Origin: Prostheceraeus crozeri
Lineage: Eukaryota > Platyhelminthes > Polycladida > Euryleptidae
NCBI GenBank assembly: GCA_907163375.1
Contig: CAJQUW010006148.1
Span: forward strand, 1 to 64,000
Direction: 5' to 3'
Length of the DNA: 64,000 bases
A program made the translations under genes and the position numbers. The notes under the pieces were generated by a model. The model searched no databases. It had not been told where the DNA came from and worked only from the letters and a program-made list of their open reading frames with translations. Positions within the stretch are counted from its first letter, which is position 1. Each line of letters opens with the position of its first letter. Shown here one piece after another: positions 28,553 through 37,752 of this stretch.

Positions 28553-29330
28553 GAACCAAAAGATCTATCATAATCTCTTCACCTCCAAAATTTATTTCTT
28601 GTCCTTTTTCATCAGTGATTCTAATGCCAATGTTGTTAATAGTTTTTCTTGTAATAGGGAAATATATTAATGTTTGTGGAATTACATTTAGTCTATAACC
28701 AATGGGTACAGTAAAAGCTGGAAAACTGAATATTAAATTTGACAATCTACCATTTATATATCCTCCTTCAATAATGTCACAATGTACAACAATTGAATTT
28801 ATTTCAGTTATTTTTGGAATCTTCTCACTTAAATGATAACCTTGACTATAAGTTTGTTTATTAAATCCTAATAGCTTTGACAATGATCTATCATGATTAA
28901 AATCAACTTGATGATTTTCGTCTAAAGTAAGAGAAAATTTATTAACTGCCGGTTCAACTGCAAAATGTAATTGTTTCTTATCTTTAAATGGTATACCTAA
29001 ATGTCTCTTAATTTCATTTGATATTGATTCAACTTCGTAAGAACCAGGAAGAAAAGTTAGTACTTTCCACGTTTTGCTTTTATCAGTAGAATATCTAAAT
29101 TGATCATTCACATCTTTGATAACGTTTTGAATAGTGTTAAATGTAGAGAAACTAGTCAAAGCAATTTGATAATTTTTATTTTGTTCTAAATGAAGAATGG
29201 GTTCTAAATTACAAGTGTGTGATGAAGTAGTTGTTATAATTTTTAACGTCGTACTAAATTTTGATGAACCCAAAATCTCTGTTAGATTTTCTAAATGATT
29301 ATTAATTTTGTCTAAATCTTCTGAACACAT
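28542..29330 (-). CDS. Penton-like minor capsid protein, copy B
   Basis: 262 residues. A short helical N terminus is followed by strand-rich sequence. The pattern LSKLLGFNKQTY ... INSIVVHCDIIEGGYING ... GYRLNVIPQTLIYFPI ... NIGIRITDEKGQEINF is shared, in order, with the C-terminal part of the element 2 protein at 10067-11356. Such single-jelly-roll proteins next to the ATPase are the Polinton penton (vertex) proteins. Whole ORF. Confidence 0.6.
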   Translation of the reverse strand: MCSEDLDKINNHLENLTEILGSSKFSTTLKIITTTSSHTCNLEPILHLEQNKNYQIALTSFSTFNTIQNVIKDVNDQFRYSTDKSKTWKVLTFLPGSYEVESISNEIKRHLGIPFKDKKQLHFAVEPAVNKFSLTLDENHQVDFNHDRSLSKLLGFNKQTYSQGYHLSEKIPKITEINSIVVHCDIIEGGYINGRLSNLIFSFPAFTVPIGYRLNVIPQTLIYFPITRKTINNIGIRITDEKGQEINFGGEEIMIDLLVREV

Positions 29331-29340
29331 TTTTTAGTTA

Positions 29341-29460
29341 AAATTTTAAATAAATATTATAGATAAAAATCATAGATAAAAATCATAGATAAAAATCATA
29401 GATAAAAATCGTAGATAAAAATCATAGATAAAAATCATGAATAAAAATCATAGATAAAAA
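29341..29460. repeat. 13-bp tandem repeat
   Basis: About nine copies of ATAGATAAAAATC between two minus-strand genes. Confidence 0.9.
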
Positions 29461-30150
29461 TTAGAAACAACATATTTCAGCTACACTTTTATAATCCTCT
29501 TCATTTAGAATCTTCTTTTCTAACAGTCTTTTCAATATAGCATGAATTTCATTGAAACTAGAATTATGTCCTTCTTTTATTGCAGATATTAAAATATTTA
29601 ATCTATTTAGTAATTCTTGTGGATCATCTGGTAAAAATATGGTTGTTTCTGTTTTCTGTTTTTCAGATAAACCTTTTCCTACTTTAACTCCCGTTGATAA
29701 TAAATTTTCTAATTGTTTATAACGTCTTAGAGATTTTACTGCACCAACTCTATCTAACATAGCTTTATATTTTATGAGATCTTCTACAGCATAATTATTT
29801 AAATCTGCTCCTCTTAAAAGATTAACAAAATTTCTATCTAAATTAAAAGGAGATTTATCTGGTGAAAAAATTATACCTCGAAAAGGTTGTGGAAATATTT
29901 CTTTTTGTCCGAGATAAAATCTAGGTATTGTTTTTCCATCTATAAATGAAATAGAATGTTCAAATTGCATAGATTTTGGTAATTTCTTATTAATGTTTGA
30001 TTCTAGTAATCCATAGTCATCTAATATAGTTTTGTGCTCTGGATCTGTTATATCAATCTGTTTATCATTATTTGTACTTTCTTTTTCAAGAGTTTTAAAT
30101 GGTTTCATAGTTTTTTCAAAATCAGTTTTTACTTGCTCGGTTTGCTGCAT
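29461..30150 (-). CDS. Conserved Polinton protein of unknown function, copy B
   Basis: 229 residues. A charged N-terminal helix is followed by DPEHKTILDDYGLLESNINK, a central FRGIIFSPDKSPFNLDRNFVNLL segment, a helical region with VGKGLSEKQKTETTIFLPDD, and a helical end. Element 2 has a protein in the comparable place (35963-36377) with an acidic segment plus a basic DLIQYATRRKR end. I do not recognise a fold. It overlaps the next small ORF by a few bases, suggesting one transcript. Confidence 0.5.
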   Translation of the reverse strand: MQQTEQVKTDFEKTMKPFKTLEKESTNNDKQIDITDPEHKTILDDYGLLESNINKKLPKSMQFEHSISFIDGKTIPRFYLGQKEIFPQPFRGIIFSPDKSPFNLDRNFVNLLRGADLNNYAVEDLIKYKAMLDRVGAVKSLRRYKQLENLLSTGVKVGKGLSEKQKTETTIFLPDDPQELLNRLNILISAIKEGHNSSFNEIHAILKRLLEKKILNEEDYKSVAEICCF

Positions 30151-30287
30151 TTTTCAAACATATCAGATTGAATACCAGCTTTTATCATTCTATGTTGAAG
30201 ATGATTTTCTTTCATAATATTTCTTTGTTTTATTAACTCTTCTAATTGTTTTATTCTTTTAAAATTATCAGCTCTAATTTTATCCAT
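30129..30287 (-). CDS. Small helical protein, copy B
   Basis: 52 residues from the ATG at 30287 (MDKIRADNFKRIKQLEELIK): charged, probably a single coiled coil. It overlaps the downstream gene's start by about 20 bases in another frame. No family recognised. Confidence 0.4.
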   Translation of the reverse strand: MDKIRADNFKRIKQLEELIKQRNIMKENHLQHRMIKAGIQSDMFEKCSKPSK

Positions 30288-30419
30288 TTTTAAAATATAA
30301 TATTTGAATTTTGTGGTAACATTGGAATGCAACAAAAACATTTTACTGAACAAATTATTTTTTTATTGCATTGTTGTCTGACATCTTTTCGTTTAAAGGT
30401 TTCTCGTTTTAAGTTTTGT

Positions 30420-31120
30420 TTAATAAAGTTTTGCTTAAATTTTCGCTTAAAGTTTTTAGCTCTTCTAAAAAAATTTTGTCATTTTCTTCATTAGAAATTT
30501 TACCATCACTAGAAATTTTGCCATCCTGTTTATTCTTATCATCAACTTTTTCGGACTGTAATTGAAAGGTTTGATTTATTTCATTAGCTATTTGATCAAA
30601 TTTTTCAATCTCATCTAACGTAATAACATTATCATCACATACTCTTTGAAAGTAGTAGTGTAATTTGTCATAAACTTCTTTAATATGTAAATGCTTAGTT
30701 TTTAATTATTTTCGTTTCTTAGTTATTAAAGATTTATCTAACATTGTAACAAGTGAAGTTGCAAAAACACCCGTACCTGTTAAAGCTGTAGCAACTACTG
30801 GAATTACTAAAACACCTGAAGATATAACAATAGTGAGAGCGCCTAAACTTATTGTTAAGAATATGCCAATTCCTTGTGTTACATTCTCAACTTTAGTCCA
30901 TCTCTTTCTTAATTTTTTATAATGCTCTAATCTTTATAATAATTGAGATTCCTTATCTTTCATATAACGTACTCAATCTTTGTGTTTTTCTTTGTTCATC
31001 TTTTCGATGTTTATCTTTTCAATGTCCATTAAAGTAGAACTACGTTCATATGAGAACGAAGGATATATTCTTGAGGTTCCTTCCATTTCTGAAGTTCCTT
31101 CCACTTTTGTTTCTTCCATT
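30420..31120 (-). pseudogene. Membrane protein gene of Polinton type, copy B (broken)
   Basis: The minus strand encodes a basic KKLRKRWTKVENV stretch, a long hydrophobic Gly/Ile/Val segment (GIGIFLTISLGALTIVI and on), and a later helical, acidic part (HYYFQRVCDDNVITLDEIEK). A membrane-spanning protein with an ISDEEF-like acidic tail is common in Polintons. A few breaks are present. It is the last gene before the right TIR. Confidence 0.5.
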
Positions 31121-31227
31121 TTTAAAGAAATATTATTAGTCACATGATATATTTTAAAAACCTGAAAGATGGATAAAATTCATGAATTTGAAATTCTCAA
31201 CTTTTATGATTTTCGGTGTCCTGGAAC

Positions 31228-31621
31228 GGTCATGATTTACAAGGTAAAAATTGTAATTCTCAAATTTGAGATTCTCAACTTTTCTGATTTTTTTCGGTGT
31301 CCTGGAACGGTCATGATTTAAGCGAGAAAATTGTAATTCTCAAATTTGAGATTTTGAAAAATTTGAAAAATTGGGTATTTTTAAAAACGCCCAAATTTGT
31401 GAATTTAGGTCTTCATAACCTGAAAAATGACCAAAATTCATGAATTTAGTCCATTTAAAAAGTACAATTTTTTTGAAAAATGGTACTTTTTGAATGGACT
31501 AAATTCATTTATTTAGGTCTTAAAAACCTGAAAAGGGTCTAAATTCATGATATTATGTCGTTTTTAAAGATACCATTTTTTGAATTTTATGGTGTCCTGG
31601 AACGGTCTTTTGCCCATTACT
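31228..31621 (-). repeat. Right terminal inverted repeat, copy B
   Basis: Reverse complement of 12244-12640 with about eight differences over 395 bp, including the hairpin. Just inside it a further GGTGTCCTGGAACGGTCATG unit is repeated. Confidence 0.92.
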
Positions 31622-31627
31622 ATCGTT
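31622..31627. repeat. 6-bp target site duplication (right) of copy B
   Basis: ATCGTT, matching 12238-12243. Confidence 0.95.
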
Positions 31628-32127
31628 TCACCATCGTCAACATTCTCCGCCACATCAGACTCTATACCAAAATCGATCTCGCAACATTACATCAACAAAT
31701 TTCAAACAGCAAGTATTGTCCGGGTCGATCGCAGATGTTAGTGGTGAAGATGAGCAATTTACGGAACCTTCAACTCTTTCCAACTCTTTCTCATTCATCG
31801 GCGTGGTTAATGCGCTTAAAACTGCAGAAGCTACTGCGCCGGATATGGAAGAGGGAGAAGTGTATGATGTCGAATCTGACTGTGGACAATATGGTGATCT
31901 CTACTCAATTGAGTGAAAGTGTATCGTTTTCGAAGATTCTTAGCAGCAGCTACAATTTGTGTTATGAGCCAGAACTTTTTCCTGCAGCTGTCACTAATCG
32001 TTGGAATCCTGTACATATTGCAATCTTTCACAACAGTAGTTATACTGGACTCAAATCAGAAGTACAAGCAGATACAATCCTAGACCATTTATTCGAATTC
32101 GTACATACCCAGCGGATTGTGAAATAA
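31622..32127 (+). CDS. TATA-binding-protein-like protein, element 2
   Basis: The frame carries both TBP repeats. TIVNILRHIRLYTKIDLATL with NSKYCPGR aligns with the first-repeat pattern of cellular TBP (strand, KLDL-x-T helix, N-x-EYNPKRF). Later, DNMVIST begins the second repeat where TBP has QNMVGSC, and YNLCYEPELFPA plus a TGLK motif match the hallmark YEPELFPG and TGAK of TBP. It ends FEFVHTQRIVK. TBP bends TATA promoters to start transcription; a mobile element with its own copy could steer transcription to its genes. Copy B is inserted at the very 5' end of this gene. I found no in-frame stop in the part to the right. Confidence 0.75.
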
Positions 32128-32241
32128 AGACAATTTTTATTCCAATATGACGATGTTTTATTTCAAGTCATTATAGAACTTACAAATCATTTTTTCATTA
32201 GAAGATGGGTTACATGAAAACTTTTGAATAACAGATTTGAA

Positions 32242-32619
32242 TCAACGTACATGCAAACGTTTTAAACTGAAGTACAATACGAAAGCACCACAAGTTGATG
32301 AAAGTGGATGTTGTAGTATGCGCTCATTTCGTTGATATTGACGAGTATGTTTTCTCAACCACTGCTGTGTTGCTATATTTGGAGGTTGAGCAAGAAAATC
32401 AAATAGTTTACCGCGTCTGTCTTTTCCAATAAAGATAGCTTTCCAATGTTCAGCTTCTAAATTCTTTGACTGAGTGTTCAATACAATAAAAATGGGATAC
32501 TGTTTTACTGTAGTTGGTAGGGCATCTAGCGAATAGACACTATCAAAAGCCTTCAACGTAGCTTCATCAGCATTACGCTGTACTTTAGCTCCAATATCGT
32601 CAGCATTCAACCAACTCAT
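32242..32619 (-). CDS. Adenain-like cysteine protease, element 2
   Basis: 125 residues starting MSWLNADDIGAKVQRN. Catalytic landmarks are AEHWKAIFIG (His), KLFDFLAQPP (acidic residue and turn) and STCGAFVLYF (nucleophile Cys). This is more divergent from the protease of copies A and B than their other shared genes would suggest. It begins next to the end of the capsid gene on the same strand. Whole ORF. Confidence 0.8.
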   Translation of the reverse strand: MSWLNADDIGAKVQRNADEATLKAFDSVYSLDALPTTVKQYPIFIVLNTQSKNLEAEHWKAIFIGKDRRGKLFDFLAQPPNIATQQWLRKHTRQYQRNERILQHPLSSTCGAFVLYFSLKRLHVR

Positions 32620-33893
32620 TAACGATTATAGTGAAGAATCACGTCACGATACTTAGTTATTTCAATATTTGAATCAAAAACTGCATAACTCAATACATTG
32701 ATCGTCGCAGCTAGCGTTGTTTTAAACTCCAGATCCAAGGGAATATTATGAGGATGGTTAGCTTGACGATAAGGTGCACTAATATCACTGTCGGCAGTCA
32801 AATCAAATGCATAAATAGTATAGCCATTCTTAAACTCTTTCATTGTAAGCCCGTTGGTGTCGTCTGTGTTGTAAAAGCCAAAGACATTCATATAGTCAAC
32901 ATAGCTGCGCAAAAATTAATAAGAAGAGAAGTCTGGTCTAAAGGGCGGTCCAGGATGACTGACACCATTTGCACGTAAAGCACTTTCGCTCAAACTGTTG
33001 TGTTTGAAGTTGAAAGGATTCTTCTTGACATTGCCATTGAATGCATCATTTTCAACCATTGCTACCATTAGGAGTTTTGGTGCTTCTCATGGAAATAAAT
33101 CATCTTTTATAAAACTCTTTTGATCTCTAGGAATAGTAAATGTGAGAAGCTTTGTATGTTGAAGAGGATAAATATCATTGCTACGGTTAAGACACTCAGC
33201 ATGTCCTTTAATTACACTTGGATTAGCTACCACTCGACGAATGTATAGCGTAAGATCTTCCACATGAATTTTAAATTGACAACTTTCGCATATGCATTCA
33301 ACAAAAATTCAGGCTTGTTCAATGTAAGTTTGACTCGCATGCTGGTATTACAGAGTAAAAACTTTGACTGTCTGAAGAAGTCAAGATTTAGTGGACCATA
33401 TAGCTGACATACTTTACTATCTTTAATCAAAGCAGATCGCTTTACAAAACCAGCGTTTGTCTCACCATCAAATAGTGCTGCTTGATCTCTATAACATCCC
33501 ATTGCTTCCATATGACTGTTTTGTGCTGACGGATGAAACTGTGATAGGGCATTGAAATATGCTTTATAGGAATAATCGCTCTGTGCACCTTCTACATGTT
33601 GCTCTCCAATAGTTAGAGAAGCATCACGAAGTAGTGTTGCCAGCGGTAAATTGTTCAGACCAAATTTATGTGCAGCATCGATGTTAGTACCATCTGCTTG
33701 CTGAATTCTGAATCGCACATCAACCATCGCATAATTTAAATCAATGTATCATTACTAGCGCCAGGAATGACAAATTAAATTGGGCCAGTATTCTCAGCAG
33801 TTCGAGGATGACAATCTACAATACTTGAACTAAGAATATCTGTCTGCATTGCTTGTTGATCAAACAAACAAAAGCCTGAAGTTTTGCACTCCA
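32619..33893 (-). pseudogene. Major capsid protein gene, element 2 (broken)
   Basis: The best-preserved part (33227-33727) reads MVDVRFRIQQADGTNID, then NNLPLATLLRDASLTIGEQ, YSYKAYFNALSQFH, and KVCQLYGPLNLDFFRQ. These are the segments of the Polinton capsid family that includes the worm protein annotated F54H12.2. The 3' part (32619-32912) ends in the expected strand. About three or more breaks. Different capsid lineage from copy B. Confidence 0.7.
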
Positions 33894-33896
33894 TGA

Positions 33897-34355
33897 TTAG
33901 AAGTTATGACAGCGTCGTCGTTTAGCACGCGATGAAGGATTAGAGCGCGCACGGCGTTTGCGTGAATGCCTTTTCTTAGATTTGCGTGAAGTTCGCCTCT
34001 TACCAACTCCGCGCTGTTTTCTTTTTCTTCTGGCGTTCATTCGTTTAGGTGCTTTTTTTTGTCGACTACGAGTTAAGGATTTCTGTAATGTTCTTAAACC
34101 GAATTCCTTCCCACGATTTAGTGAAGTTACATTTTTACCACTGGTAATATCATTGACAGCATCGCCAGCAAAGCCAACAGCATTACTTAAAACAGATCGT
34201 TTTAAAGTTTTTCCGACAGTAGATAAGATAGGAGTTACAACTGATTTCAGCGCGCCAAATATTCTACCTCCACGTTGACGGCGAGCACCACTGTAAATTG
34301 TACCCGCGCCACTTACATAGGAGGGCCGTGAATAAAACGATGCAGTCGGATTCAT
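33897..34355 (-). CDS. Basic core/pVI-like protein, element 2
   Basis: 152 residues. The N-terminal half has GGRIFGALKSVVTPILSTVG and a GFAGDAV segment like membrane-active minor capsid proteins. The C-terminal third is almost entirely Arg/Lys/Ser (MNARRKRKQRGVGKRRTSRK), as in adenovirus core proteins VII/mu that bind the genome. It lies immediately upstream of the capsid gene. Whole ORF. Confidence 0.6.
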   Translation of the reverse strand: MNPTASFYSRPSYVSGAGTIYSGARRQRGGRIFGALKSVVTPILSTVGKTLKRSVLSNAVGFAGDAVNDITSGKNVTSLNRGKEFGLRTLQKSLTRSRQKKAPKRMNARRKRKQRGVGKRRTSRKSKKRHSRKRRARSNPSSRAKRRRCHNF

Positions 34356-34527
34356 TACTTAAATCTTGAACTCGCAAGTTATAGTTTTGCATAAATCACT
34401 TGCGATCACTTTGATGAAAAATGTCTGCACGACGCATCCAAGAGTTCATACTTGAAGGATAACCGAGCCATTTAACAAGACACCATTCTTCGCCTTGACG
34501 TTTTTTGCAACGGATGATTTTCTGTAC

Positions 34528-35480
34528 TTAATATGTTTCACTTTCAGTGACTACCTCAATCTCATCACGGTAAAAGCTGCCATCTATTTCTTCATTATCG
34601 TTATCTTTTAACTTGTAAGTTGTGGGAGAGTCTTTTTTATTGATCCTTGAAACTGTAAAAAGTTCTTCTGTCCAATTTCGGAGATAACCTTTGGCAAAAA
34701 CACTCTTCACTTTTGATATGCGAACTTTATCGCCTATTTTTACATCACTTTTTGCATTATTACGCTTACGTTGGAATGTTTTGCGCACTTCATCTACATT
34801 GTCAGCATTCATATCTGCTGGTCTGAGTCCAATAGAGCGATGCACAGAGTGATTGTAGGCATGTACCGTATCTTGTAGAATCTTTGTCCAATTTTGTGTT
34901 AAGTTGGCAGTAAAATGTCGCCACAAGCGATTTTTCAATGTGCGGTTAAAACGTTCAAGTAATGCAGCCTTATAGGCACTCTTTACACTAAACAACTCAA
35001 TATCATATCTCTAAAACTATCTTCCCACATGCTGATTTTCGAACTCTTTTCCTTGATCACTCTGAATTCTATTTGGAATGCGACCCTTTTGGAAAATTGA
35101 CCGGAATGCCTTTGCTACTCGTTTACCTTCTTTAGTTTTTAAAGGTTGAGCCCACGCATATCGCCAGAAGATATCAATTACTGTCAAAATAAATTTTTTT
35201 CTCGAGTTATGTTTTGAAATAGAGGCAACGTCACACAAATCTGCCTGCCACTGTTCATCAATGTCATGAGTAATGTAATGACGGGTACTGCACTTCTTTT
35301 TCGCTTGTTTGTAGAGTGTATAGGTAGCCTGACCCTTTAACCATTGTTTAACTTGTGATTGCGGAAGACCACTCGCTTTTGACAATTTCTTTATAGATGC
35401 AAATCCTGCTGGATGTTTTACATCATAATAGATTGACTTTAAAAGTTCATGTGATGACGACTGACTCATTCTCCTTCTTC
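34528..35480 (-). pseudogene. Retrovirus-like integrase gene, element 2 (broken)
   Basis: Visible pieces are an N-terminal HTH-like segment (SIKKLSKASGLPQSQVKQWL), the core IDEQWQADLCDV with FILTVIDIFWRYAW, RIQSDQGKEFEN, LLERFNRTLKNRL, and the SH3/chromo-like KIGDKVRISKVKSVFAKGYL tail. These supply the D, D, E triad region by region. No PLA2 segment precedes it, unlike copy B. About one or two breaks. Confidence 0.8.
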
Positions 35481-35656
35481 TCATGTTTTTGCTTTCTTGC
35501 TTTTTTACACTTACAACAGTCACAAGATTTAGCAGATTTACGTTCATGTTCACATTGCTTAGGAGTCTCACTGTAAGAGCTGGCACAGCAAGTACATGCT
35601 ACATCAACATGCATCTCCAGCGGTTCATTACGTGGCATGCAACACATTTGCTTCAT
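35447..35656 (-). CDS. Small cysteine-rich protein, element 2
   Basis: 69 residues from the ATG at 35656: MKQMCCMPRNEP, then CTCC, then KSCDCCKCKK and a Lys-rich end. Ten or so cysteines suggest metal binding. It overlaps the integrase gene start and lies downstream of the Arg-rich ORF in another frame. No family recognised. Confidence 0.4.
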   Translation of the reverse strand: MKQMCCMPRNEPLEMHVDVACTCCASSYSETPKQCEHERKSAKSCDCCKCKKARKQKHEKKENESVVIT

Positions 35657-35657
35657 A

Positions 35658-35915
35658 TTAATAGTCTGAGAACATATATTTCTTTGGTGGAGACCTTCTA
35701 CGTCTATCTCTTCCTCTTGTTTGCCTAGAGGGTTTAGATCTACGTCGTTCTCTTCCTCTTGTTTTCTTAGTAAGTGTGGAAGGAGATGTAGAAGGTGAAC
35801 TTTTATACCAATTTCTTGGCATTGTAACACTCCTAATTTTAGGAACAGAATTAACATTTGAAATAGTATCAACTTCTGAAGTAGAATCAAGTTCTTTCAA
35901 TGTTTCATTACTCAA
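35658..35915 (-). CDS. Small protamine-like basic protein, element 2
   Basis: 85 residues. The acidic/polar first third is followed by an Arg/Ser/Pro-rich part with two copies of an RGR(E/D)RRR motif (KTRGRERRRSKPS, QTRGRDRRRRSPPKK). It is probably DNA- or RNA-binding, perhaps a genome-condensing core protein. Inference from composition. Confidence 0.45.
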   Translation of the reverse strand: MSNETLKELDSTSEVDTISNVNSVPKIRSVTMPRNWYKSSPSTSPSTLTKKTRGRERRRSKPSRQTRGRDRRRRSPPKKYMFSDY

Positions 35916-35962
35916 TTCAAATTTGGAACATTATGATTTTTCAATAGTTGAAGAAAATATGG

Positions 35963-36377
35963 TCAACCATGTGAGACATAACCTTGTTGACGTTTTCTAC
36001 GCGTTGCATACTGAATCAAGTCTTCATAACGCAAAGCGCTAGTAATTTTATCATCATCTGTAATGATTTCGCCTCTATCATTCACATTGAGATATGGTTC
36101 AATACTGTTGAAAAGAGCTATTGCATGTGCGCGAGATGCTAAAGGTGTAGCAGTCGAAACAGTGTCACGCATCATATTCTTTAAACCTTTTCAATTCTTC
36201 AACAGTTTCTGATTGTAATAAAACTGCGCGATATGGATCTTTAATATGTTCATTTTCCTGATAATCCAGTTCTTTCTTATAAATTTGATTTGCTAGAGGT
36301 TGCTTTACTTGCTGTAAAGCAGGCAATTGCACATATTCATCCTGAGGAATAACAATCATGCGAGAATAGGAGCTCAT
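35963..36377 (-). pseudogene. Conserved Polinton protein, element 2
   Basis: Two abutting ORFs: one starts MSSYSRMIVIPQDEYVQL, the other contains ALFNSIEPYLNVNDRGEIITD and DLIQYATRRKR. The pattern (IPQDEY start, E-PYL-x-x-N-x-RGE, DLIQYA basic end) is a recurrent Polinton hypothetical gene. It appears broken (about one break). Role unknown. Confidence 0.5.
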
Positions 36378-36995
36378 AGTTTGTAGATAATCATAGGCTT
36401 TTTCAAAATATCACTTCGAAATCTAAATTCTTCCGGACACTCTTGTGTAAAATCAATAAATAAGTATCCGTGTGATTTTTCAGTTGCTGCTTGAAAAATT
36501 TCAATTAAGGCTTTTGAACCTCTTCGCGAAACATGTAGCGCTAAAATTTCAAATTGACTTCTATCTCGTGGATTCTTAAAAATAGCGTAATAGTGCGTAT
36601 CTAGGTTTCGTGTGCAAGCTTCTTTCCCATCAGGAAACAAATTTTGCGTGATATAGATTATAAAGCACTTTTTGTGATGTGCTACGCGAGTGAACATATC
36701 TGTAACGTCTTTAGAATTCTTGCTTTCCTTCAATAGATCATCCAATACGTACAACGACATCGATGGACTCTATCTTATCAGCTCGAATAATTCCTTCATT
36801 TCGAATGAAGTTACGACGTTGCAATTCCTGAAAGAGTGACGGCTGATAAATACCATAACACCAAATAACTCGATTGATAGGTTCCCTAAACAATTCTTTT
36901 CTTTTGTCTAGCAAATTCAGAGTGAAAACAGTTTTACCTGCATGGGATGGACCTGATACAGTCAGAACTTCATCACATTGAAGTCTGAAATCCAT
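36374..36995 (-). pseudogene. FtsK/HerA-type packaging ATPase, element 2 (broken)
   Basis: MDFRLQCDEVLTVSGPSHAGKTVF carries the Walker A loop (GPSHAGKT), LYVLDDLLKES the Walker B, and IIYITQNLFP the following sensor strand. Counterpart of 27686-28453 in copy B, in the same relative place. About one break. Confidence 0.8.
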
Positions 36996-37076
36996 TTTGA
37001 TACTTTGAGACTCAACATTTGCATAATTAACGCTTAAGGATAAAGATATTACCCAATACGTCGCCCACTACAGGAG

Positions 37077-37391
37077 CTAACATCGGAAGTATTGCTGAAG
37101 GGAAAAACCCTTTTGTGTCAGAGTTTTCCTCTTTCTTTGAAGGGTGATTTTAGGATTGGAGATGAATCGTAATTTTGTAGTATATAGCTTAAGTAACTTT
37201 CGTTGTTGTGTTGATAATTTCTTTGTCCTCAAACTTCTCACATGAGAAACAATTTCTCGAATAAATTTATCATTAGCATGTCGTATTGCATTATATCGCT
37301 GATTTCCTTTCATTCGTTGAAGAGCTCGAATGGCTCCAGAAAATTTTGAAGACTTCCGACTTTTACGTCTCGCCATTTTTCTCTTTGCCAT
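37077..37391 (-). CDS. Small basic protein, element 2
   Basis: About 105 residues from MAKRKMARRKSRKSSKF. Lys/Arg-rich throughout with RTKKLSTQQRKLLKLYTTKL and a near-terminal KRKTLTQKG. Proteins ending in a basic stretch plus LTQKGG are frequent in Polintons, and some are taken as core or membrane-active peptides. Function unproven. Confidence 0.5.
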   Translation of the reverse strand: MAKRKMARRKSRKSSKFSGAIRALQRMKGNQRYNAIRHANDKFIREIVSHVRSLRTKKLSTQQRKLLKLYTTKLRFISNPKITLQRKRKTLTQKGFSLQQYFRC

Positions 37392-37426
37392 TGTTACAAC
37401 TTGAGTTTTCCATATTTGCATTGGTA

Positions 37427-37639
37427 CTAACCTTTATGGCAGAAGTGACACTCAAAATGAGCTATATCACAGTGACTGCATTGACAAAGTTGAAGACAGT
37501 ATCGTATGAAACAGCGCTGGCAGAAGATATGCTTACATCTCTTAAAGACGCGTTTTTCACTTCCATCCTTTCGCTTACATACATCGCACATATTTTCACT
37601 CTTGCTAACAACTTCTACAGCAAGTCTTTTCGAAGACAT
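37427..37639 (-). CDS. RING/zinc-finger-like small protein, element 2
   Basis: 70 residues: MCDVCKRKDG, CKHIFCQRCF, LCQCSHCDIAHFECHFC. The C-x2-C...C-x-H-x2-C-x2-C spacing is RING-like, so a ubiquitin-ligase-type or other zinc-binding role is possible. It overlaps nothing and is followed by the basic protein on the same strand. Confidence 0.5.
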   Translation of the reverse strand: MSSKRLAVEVVSKSENMCDVCKRKDGSEKRVFKRCKHIFCQRCFIRYCLQLCQCSHCDIAHFECHFCHKG

Positions 37640-37752
37640 AAACTTGCTAGCCTATTCTAAATAATAGACACATGTGCAGAAGGAATATACTTCGAGAGTA
37701 AGCAGACACAACTCGAAAACCAATTGTGCTACGATCAAGTGCCATTGCATCT

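Larger units (their letters stand above)
12244..31621 (+). mobile_element. Polinton copy B, full length, 19.4 kb
   Basis: A complete Maverick/Polinton (adintovirus-like) element bounded by inverted repeats of about 395 bp that begin AGTAATGGGC and by the 6-bp duplication ATCGTT. It is inserted in element 2. It encodes protease, PLA2-integrase, two pVI/core-like proteins, major capsid protein, coiled-coil and fibre-like proteins, possible clamp, PolB, ATPase, penton-like protein and a membrane protein. Several central and right-hand genes are broken (roughly half a dozen breaks), so it is a fossil, but TIRs that are about 98% alike and a nearly identical second copy say it is young. A Tc1 has inserted into it. 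Confidence 0.95.

Noticed and set aside
35483-36042. Plus-strand ORFs opposite the integrase and Arg-rich genes
   Set aside because: They are shadows of minus-strand coding sequence with recognisable proteins.
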